Below are positions 59,154 to 64,000 of a stretch of DNA of 64,000 bases, one piece after another (the stretch's first letter is position 1; the number at the start of each line of letters is the position of its first letter). The notes beneath the pieces are model-generated. The model ran no database searches. It saw nothing but the letters and a program-made list of their open reading frames with translations, and had not been told where the DNA came from. This DNA comes from Pseudalkalibacillus sp. SCS-8. Its GTDB lineage: Bacteria > Bacillota > Bacilli > Bacillales > Fictibacillaceae. The position numbers and the translations under genes are program-made. The DNA lies in the NCBI RefSeq assembly GCF_040126055.1, contig NZ_CP143541.1, forward strand, positions 434,001-498,000. Direction: 5' to 3'.

Positions 59154-59896
59154 GCCTGATTCACTCCCATATCATTCATGAAGGCAAGTGGATTTCCGTA
59201 AGCTTTCTGGATGGTTTGTGAATCCAAGACTTGACGCACCTCACCCTTTGCAATGAGCTCTTTGTTCAATAGAATCAATTCATCGAAATAAACATTCGCT
59301 TTACTCAAGTCATGGTGGACGACAAGGATCGTCTTCCCTTCCTTTTGCATTTCCTTAAGGATCTGAATGATCGTGTTTTCACTGGAGACATCCACTCCGA
59401 CAAACGGTTCATCCAAGAAAAAAATGTCGGCCTGTTGGGCGAGCGCTCTTGCAAGGAATACACGCTGCTGTTGACCACCGGATAATTCGCCGATCTGTCG
59501 CTTACTGAAGTCCTCCATCCCGACACGTTTCAAGCATTCATATGCCCATTCCCGATGTTTTTTCTTCGGTCTTTTGAACAAGCCTAAGTGTGGATACGTA
59601 CCGATCAGGACGGCGTCCAAAACTTGAATCGGGAAATCCCAATCTATGTCATTCCGTTGTGGAACGTAGGCAATTTTCTTCCGAACCTTTTTGACAGGGC
59701 TGCCAAGGATTTCAACTTTCCCTGCTTCTGATGGGATGAGATCCATCAATGCTTTGATCAGTGTCGATTTCCCGGCGCCGTTCGGACCGATGATGCCGAC
59801 CAGACTGCCTTGTTGCACTTGAAACGAGACATTCGTCAAGGCCACGTTGCCGAGATATGACACGTTCAGATTATTGACGGATAATACGTCCGACAT
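59150..59896 (-). CDS. mntB: metal ABC transporter ATP-binding protein (MntB/ZnuC family)
   Basis: A 248-residue ABC ATPase: Walker A GPNGAGKST, AYVPQRNDIDWDFP Q-loop (the WDFP string is typical of Mn/Zn transporters), signature LSGGQQQR, Walker B IFFLDEPFVGVD and H loop VVHHDL. ATG 59896 with AAAGGAGTG 8 nt upstream is chosen over a GTG 9 nt earlier. First gene of the operon. Confidence 0.93.
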   Translation of the reverse strand: MSDVLSVNNLNVSYLGNVALTNVSFQVQQGSLVGIIGPNGAGKSTLIKALMDLIPSEAGKVEILGSPVKKVRKKIAYVPQRNDIDWDFPIQVLDAVLIGTYPHLGLFKRPKKKHREWAYECLKRVGMEDFSKRQIGELSGGQQQRVFLARALAQQADIFFLDEPFVGVDVSSENTIIQILKEMQKEGKTILVVHHDLSKANVYFDELILLNKELIAKGEVRQVLDSQTIQKAYGNPLAFMNDMGVNQA

Positions 59897-59952
59897 TCTA
59901 TACACTCCTTTCCATATGCATTTTGTAAGTAGTATTCACCTTATAAACAAAA

Positions 59953-59968
59953 GTTGTACATGCGCAAC
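59953..59968. promoter_or_regulatory. palindromic operator candidate upstream of the metal transporter
   Basis: GTTGTACATGCGCAAC is a palindrome of the form GTTGYRCATGYRCAAC centred on CATG, about 57-72 bp before the mntB start. It could be a metalloregulator site (MntR, Zur or similar). The identity of the regulator is inference; it does not match the MntR box I remember from B. subtilis. Confidence 0.45.
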
Positions 59969-60274
59969 ATTTATTTAAAAAGAAAATGACCTTTTTAGTA
60001 ACAGTCATAATATATGCCCAGTTATAAAAATGTTTCCTATAGACAAAACTTAAATCATTCCATCTTTTTTGTCAATAAGAAATGACTGTTCTTTAAAGGT
60101 TTTTTTATTGGATTTACCTTTCTGTTTTACCCGTTATAGGAGGGGACTATGCGTGAAAAAGAGGCGGAATAGGAAAGGACCATGAAATAATTACCAGTGG
60201 ATTTTCTTTAAAATGGTGCTTGCTTTCCCGCAAGAAATTCGCACCTTTACACTAATCATCACGATCAGCTTCCA

Positions 60275-60308
60275 TAAAAAAGCCCCTAGCGAATTATCGC
60301 CAGGGGCT
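60275..60308 (-). terminator. rho-independent terminator of the phosphoesterase gene
   Basis: Read leftward, AGCCCCT and AGGGGCT form the stem with an inner GGCGAT.../...CGCT loop, followed by TTTTTT. Between this and mntB (59897-60274) only the operator above was seen. Confidence 0.88.
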
Positions 60309-60316
60309 ATTTACAA

Positions 60317-62086
60317 TTATTTAACTGTAATGTTTTTCGTGCTTTTTGCAGGAACGGTCAGTTCAACTTCGATATATTGCTTATCGCCAGACGTGACATT
60401 CTGCTTAACAGTTCCTTCTGATACGTCATAGTCACCTTTTACGAGGTAAACAGGCACAGTGACCGTCATCGGCTTGTTCAAACGGTTGTGGATCGTGACC
60501 GTTTGTTCACTTGCATGTCCGTCATTTGCATTCTTATATTGAGATTCGAGGGACATGACGCCGCTTTCTGTATCGCCGTTCTCATAAACAGGAACGGAGC
60601 GTCCAGGTTCTTCATAATTGTAAGCTGTCACTTTTCCGTCCTTCACTTGTAGTGGACGGAATCCGACCCAAGGCTTACCGCTAAGCTCGACGGAAGTTGT
60701 TGTCGTATAAAGGATGCCGTCTTTTTCAGTGACATTATCAATGTGCGTGTGGCCATGCAAGCTCAAGTCAACGTCGTGTTGTTTCATGACGTCAATCAAT
60801 GCATGTGCATTTTCACCGTGCCATTGTTGGTCGTACTGAATACCAAGCTTCTCTCCAAGGATGAGTGTTTCAAGACGTCGTGGGTTGTGCTGTTCATCAT
60901 ATTGCTTCCAATACTTCTGAACATCAGGGTCATCCTGTGGCCAGATGTCGCGGTCACGCCAGAGTGGATTATGGTGTGAGAACAAGCCTCTCACTTGATC
61001 TGGCTGAGCTGTTTTCGCATTTTCAGCGAGGTCTTTCTTGACCCAGTTCAGTTGTTCTTCACGGATTTGTCCTCCCCAGGTCGGGACGGAAACGGTTCCG
61101 TGTCCGCTGCGGTCGAACTTATGCCAGTCGAAGGAGTTGTATCCGATGAAGTGAGCATAAGGACCGTAATCAAATGAGAAGTATTGTGGGCCGAAATACT
61201 GTTCCCAATACTTCGCACCATCCGCTAGTGTCGCGTCCTGTGCATAATAATCATGGTTTCCTGGTACAAGGTAAACAGGTACATCAAGCTTTTGCAGCAT
61301 TCGATATGTTTCTTCATACTCGTAAATATATTCTTGCGGGTTCATTTGACCATACATAAGGTCTCCTGTGACAACGACGAAATCAGGGTTCTTCAGGTTG
61401 ACTTCCTTGATTGCTTTTTGAAGGTAGAGCCAACGTTTTTCAGGATCAGCATCCCACATGCCGGCTTCTTTTAGACGGCCAGGATCGATCGTCGATACCT
61501 CATCATGGTTACCGAGGTTACGAGGTGAACCAACGTGTGTATCTGTTAGATGAAGAAATTCGAAATCCTTCTTGTATTCGTCCAATACTTTGACAGAATG
61601 AGGCTGTTCGTCTGTTTTGCGTTGTCCATTTGCTGTATATGAAACTTCAAGGTCATATAATTCCTCTGGTATATGTTCAGGGATTTGAACGGTTACATCA
61701 TAAATTTTCTCAGCATCCTTCCAATGAGAATCTCCCATTGAAACCTTTTGAACAGGTAAATCGTATGTTTCAGTAAAAGCTGAATGGTTTGTCGGCTTGA
61801 GTTTGACGTCCCATCCCGCTGCTTCTTTTCCTTGACTGTCAATCTGAACAGTCAATGATTCGCTTTTTTTCTTGATTGCTGGAGTTGCAAATAGAGGATA
61901 GATGATGTCGTTCACTTTCGGGTCAACAGAAATGTTCGGAGCTTCATCTGTATAGTGGGTCGTATTTCCGATTCCACCATCTTGTTTACCGGTTGTATTC
62001 AACGGTCCATTAACAGCGAATGCTGAAAAAGGAACGATCATAACAGCAGCTAACACTGCAGCGATTGCTTTTTTACGATGCTTCAA
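60317..62086 (-). CDS. secreted calcineurin-like metallophosphoesterase
   Basis: A 589-residue exported protein. Signal peptide (about 1-25, AFA-VN), an N-terminal beta region (about 40-170), a calcineurin-like phosphoesterase domain (about 175-480) and a C-terminal beta domain (about 520-589). Metal motifs are complete: DTHVGS, GDLMYG, GNHD, FSHHNPL and HGHTH. The start is TTG 62086 after AGGAGGAGA; the frame runs on to 62119 without a better ribosome binding site. Relatives include wall-associated phosphodiesterases and acid phosphatases; the substrate is unknown. Terminator follows. Confidence 0.88.
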   Translation of the reverse strand: MKHRKKAIAAVLAAVMIVPFSAFAVNGPLNTTGKQDGGIGNTTHYTDEAPNISVDPKVNDIIYPLFATPAIKKKSESLTVQIDSQGKEAAGWDVKLKPTNHSAFTETYDLPVQKVSMGDSHWKDAEKIYDVTVQIPEHIPEELYDLEVSYTANGQRKTDEQPHSVKVLDEYKKDFEFLHLTDTHVGSPRNLGNHDEVSTIDPGRLKEAGMWDADPEKRWLYLQKAIKEVNLKNPDFVVVTGDLMYGQMNPQEYIYEYEETYRMLQKLDVPVYLVPGNHDYYAQDATLADGAKYWEQYFGPQYFSFDYGPYAHFIGYNSFDWHKFDRSGHGTVSVPTWGGQIREEQLNWVKKDLAENAKTAQPDQVRGLFSHHNPLWRDRDIWPQDDPDVQKYWKQYDEQHNPRRLETLILGEKLGIQYDQQWHGENAHALIDVMKQHDVDLSLHGHTHIDNVTEKDGILYTTTTSVELSGKPWVGFRPLQVKDGKVTAYNYEEPGRSVPVYENGDTESGVMSLESQYKNANDGHASEQTVTIHNRLNKPMTVTVPVYLVKGDYDVSEGTVKQNVTSGDKQYIEVELTVPAKSTKNITVK

Positions 62087-62200
62087 TTCAGTCTCCTCCT
62101 TTGAAGTAGTCAAGTACATCCTACCAGCCGAATGTAAAACCGTTGTTAATTTTTAATTACAAAACGAATCTGGAAAAAGTTGCAAAGGGAGGCGAGAACC

Positions 62201-62749
62201 ATGCAATCTCATGTCTTATTTGAAATTGCTGAACAGTTTAACGCACTTGGAATACGATGGGGCGTCGGGGGATCGAATGTACTTGCCCATCACGGAATCA
62301 TTGATTCTCCTAGGGATCTGGATCTGATTGTTCATCTCTACGATGCAAAACCTGCGTTGGAAAGGTTAGAACAGTATGGGACCCGGACACGTGCTGAAAC
62401 GTCTTATCCTTTTCGTACCAAGGTATTTCAAACATATATCAAGGACGATACATCCATTGATTTCATGAGTGGATTCGCTATTGAACACGATCAAGGAATC
62501 TATACCTTCCTTTTAGACGAACACGCAACCATGGAATCTGTAAGAAAGGATGGAAGAGTGATCCCATACACCTCCCTTGAAGATTGGTATGTGCTTTATC
62601 AATTGATTCCGAATAAAGGAAGAAAAGCTGATCTTATCGAATCTTACTGGTTAACAAATGGAATTGATCAACCTGAACTTCTTTCTCGGGCTGCTAATCA
62701 ACCATTACCTTCAGAAGTCCGTTCACGTATCAATCGTTTTATCTTATAA
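62201..62749 (+). CDS. nucleotidyltransferase-fold protein
   Basis: A 182-residue protein with a nucleotidyltransferase-like core: WGVGGSNVLAHHG (GGS motif), SPRDLDLIVH (DxD motif) and a third acid in TSIDFMSGF. A helical C-terminal part (EDWYVLYQLIPNKGRKADLIESYW) resembles the MNT/aminoglycoside-transferase-like and AbiEii groups. No toxin or antitoxin partner is seen. ATG 62201 (GGGAGGCG upstream) is chosen over ATG 62180. Confidence 0.75.
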   Translation: MQSHVLFEIAEQFNALGIRWGVGGSNVLAHHGIIDSPRDLDLIVHLYDAKPALERLEQYGTRTRAETSYPFRTKVFQTYIKDDTSIDFMSGFAIEHDQGIYTFLLDEHATMESVRKDGRVIPYTSLEDWYVLYQLIPNKGRKADLIESYWLTNGIDQPELLSRAANQPLPSEVRSRINRFIL

Positions 62750-62773
62750 GTCGTTTTTGATTGGAGGGATTGG

Positions 62774-62977
62774 ATGGGGAAATATAAAAGCTTCGTCTTA
62801 TTACTGACTGTCATTTCTCAAGGGGCTGCCATCGTTTTTCTTTTCATTAACTTCTGGGTATCCATTTTCCTGTTCATTGTATATGGTCTAACCATTGTGG
62901 GGTTGTTCGTATTGTTGATTGTGGAACGAATCAAAGAAAAAGAGGAGGAGAAGGACAATGATTATCGTGACTACTGA
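62774..62977 (+). CDS. small two-helix membrane protein
   Basis: A 67-residue protein with two membrane helices (about 6-26 and 29-50) and a charged tail (ERIKEKEEEKDNDYRDY). No family recognised. Its last 20 nt overlap the YbjQ-family gene, so it is translationally linked to that protein and may be its membrane partner. Confidence 0.7.
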   Translation: MGKYKSFVLLLTVISQGAAIVFLFINFWVSIFLFIVYGLTIVGLFVLLIVERIKEKEEEKDNDYRDY

Positions 62978-63275
62978 TGCTGTACCAGGTAAAGAGATTT
63001 TAGAGTTAAAAGGGTTTGTGAAGGGGAGTACGATCCAATCCAAGCATGTCGGTAAGGATATTCTTGCAAGCTTAAAGACGATTGTTGGAGGAGAAATCCA
63101 GGAATATAACGAAATGATGGAGAAGGCAAGAAAAATTGCAATTTCCAGAATGGTAGAGGATGCAAAAGCGAAAGGCGCAAATGCAATCGTAGCATGTCGA
63201 TTGCAAACCTCGTCAGTGATGGCAAGTGCATCCGAGATTGTTGCATATGGAACGGCGGTGACCATTAACGAATAG
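62958..63275 (+). CDS. YbjQ/UPF0145 family protein
   Basis: A 105-residue protein of the YbjQ (UPF0145, putative heavy-metal-binding) family: MIIVTTDAVPGKEILELKGFVKGSTIQS, GEIQEYNEMMEKARKIAISRMVEDAKAKGANAIV and ASEIVAYGTAV. It forms pentamers in known structures and its role is unknown. ATG 62958 (GAGGAGGAG upstream) fits the family start; the upstream extension of the frame is not used. Confidence 0.92.
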   Translation: MIIVTTDAVPGKEILELKGFVKGSTIQSKHVGKDILASLKTIVGGEIQEYNEMMEKARKIAISRMVEDAKAKGANAIVACRLQTSSVMASASEIVAYGTAVTINE

Positions 63276-63290
63276 AGAGGAGAAACTGGC

Positions 63291-63800
63291 ATGATCGAAA
63301 TTCGGAAACTCAGACCAGAAGATGCATCAGAATACCAGCGGATCCGCGTAGAAGGGTTGAAAGAATTTCCGGAGGCGTTCGCTTCCTCCTATGACGAGGA
63401 GGCTGACCGTTCGATTGAAGATGTCAGCAAGCGCTTGGATCATAAGCAACCATATACCCTATTCACTGCAGGGGCCTATTATGGAAGAGAACTCGTTGGA
63501 ATTGGAACCTTTGTCCAGCATTCCAAAAGAAAGACGAAACATAAAGGTGAGATTTTCGGTGTATATGTCACACCTCATGTCCAACGGAATGGGATCGGCT
63601 TCAAGCTGATGGAATACCTTGTCGAGGAGTCAAAAAAGGTAGAAGGTCTCGAACAAATCCAATTGACGGTCATGACTGAGAATCGATCCGCAATCCGGAC
63701 GTATGAAAAGCTAGGCTTTGAATCTTACGGGGTAGATAAACAATCCCTCAAGGTCAATCACTATTATTATGATGAACTGTTGATGAAGCTTTTCCTATAA
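63291..63800 (+). CDS. GNAT family N-acetyltransferase
   Basis: A 169-residue GNAT protein: IEIRKLRPEDASEYQRIRVEGLKEFPEAFASSYDEE, then strand 4 GEIFGVYVTPHVQRNGIGFKLMEYLV (acetyl-CoA loop QRNGIG) and YEKLGFESYG. The start resembles YhbS/Rim-like small-substrate acetyltransferases; the substrate is unknown. GAGGAG upstream; terminator follows. Confidence 0.9.
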   Translation: MIEIRKLRPEDASEYQRIRVEGLKEFPEAFASSYDEEADRSIEDVSKRLDHKQPYTLFTAGAYYGRELVGIGTFVQHSKRKTKHKGEIFGVYVTPHVQRNGIGFKLMEYLVEESKKVEGLEQIQLTVMTENRSAIRTYEKLGFESYGVDKQSLKVNHYYYDELLMKLFL

Positions 63801-63822
63801 GGGATGCCTCACCAAGGGTAGT

Positions 63823-63862
63823 AAAACGTTCCAGCATCCGAATGGACTAGGAACGTTTTTTT
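63823..63862 (+). terminator. rho-independent terminator
   Basis: AAAACGTTCC and GGAACGTTTT pair across a 17-nt loop, followed by TTTTT. Confidence 0.85.
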
Positions 63863-64000
63863 GTATGGTTTTTGATGCTTGATCGGATTACCATAACCCA
63901 ATTTAGTCACGGTAAAATGGAAAAATATATCTGATGAAAGGTCGCTGGTAATGGGTCTTTGGACCTTTATTCTGTATATGGGGGTGTCTTAGTGCCTGAT

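Overview
The window looks like the chromosome of a low-to-mid-GC, endospore-forming member of the Bacillaceae. Signs of this are a KinB-like sporulation-type kinase, a bacterial NO synthase oxygenase, a lia-type envelope-stress operon, an LTA-synthase paralogue, the YkoEDC thiamine-precursor transporter, YfmL, YwbE, YuzF and YwaF relatives, strong AAGGAGG-type ribosome binding sites, and a rho-independent terminator after most operons. No rRNA, tRNA, CRISPR array, IS element or prophage was seen. The genus cannot be fixed from the sequence alone; an alkaliphile/halophile-type Bacillaceae is a guess.

Layout. 0-8 kb: a DUF1287 protein, two alanine-rich small proteins (one with silk-like poly-Ala repeats), a lipase, a sporulation-type kinase, a DUF2294 protein and a Rad3/DinG-type helicase whose 5' end appears damaged. 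8-14 kb: surface proteins (SLH-anchored SGNH hydrolase and CAP protein), an acyltransferase and an LTA synthase with a WalR-type box upstream. 13.9-15.8 kb: an AT-rich cluster of three unrecognised leftward genes, with a 20-bp direct repeat around two of them. 15.8-24.6 kb: alanine symporter, MEDS protein, PanE, YfmL and a methyltransferase, NO synthase, and an NlpC/P60 protein whose catalytic Cys is Ser. 24.8-28.4 kb: lia-type operon. 28.7-38.0 kb: the complete thiamin block, as two TPP-riboswitch operons, one for salvage and uptake (tenA-ykoEDC) and one for synthesis (tenI-thiO-thiS-thiG-thiF-thiD-thiE). 38-46.6 kb: Mn catalase, a lipoprotein, RarD, YwaF and small stress or housekeeping genes. 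46.8-53.6 kb: a cell-envelope block with an alpha/beta hydrolase, a membrane-anchored Mur ligase, a D-Ala-D-Ala-type ligase with a glycine-rich insertion, a VanX-type dipeptidase and a class B PBP. 53.8-57.2 kb: a lone siderophore-type N-hydroxylase, a haem-copper-oxidase-like mini protein, a peroxiredoxin with in-frame TGA, an HD phosphohydrolase and a 52-bp tandem repeat array. 57.3-64 kb: Mn/Zn ABC transporter, a secreted phosphoesterase and small genes.

The most striking signal is at 55764-56234. An AhpE-like peroxiredoxin reading frame is interrupted by one TGA exactly at the peroxidatic cysteine (PxxxTxxC becomes PxxxTxxTGA), and a stable hairpin with a GG-starting apical loop follows immediately. 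This fits a selenocysteine peroxiredoxin with a bacterial SECIS. The second is the 46.8-50.5 kb operon, in which a Mur ligase has transmembrane helices where a UDP-MurNAc-binding domain would be expected and is paired with an unusual ATP-grasp ligase; it may make or modify a D-Ala-D-Ala-like conjugate on a membrane-linked acceptor. The third is the 52-bp repeat array, whose diverged last copy keeps the stem-loop by compensatory changes.
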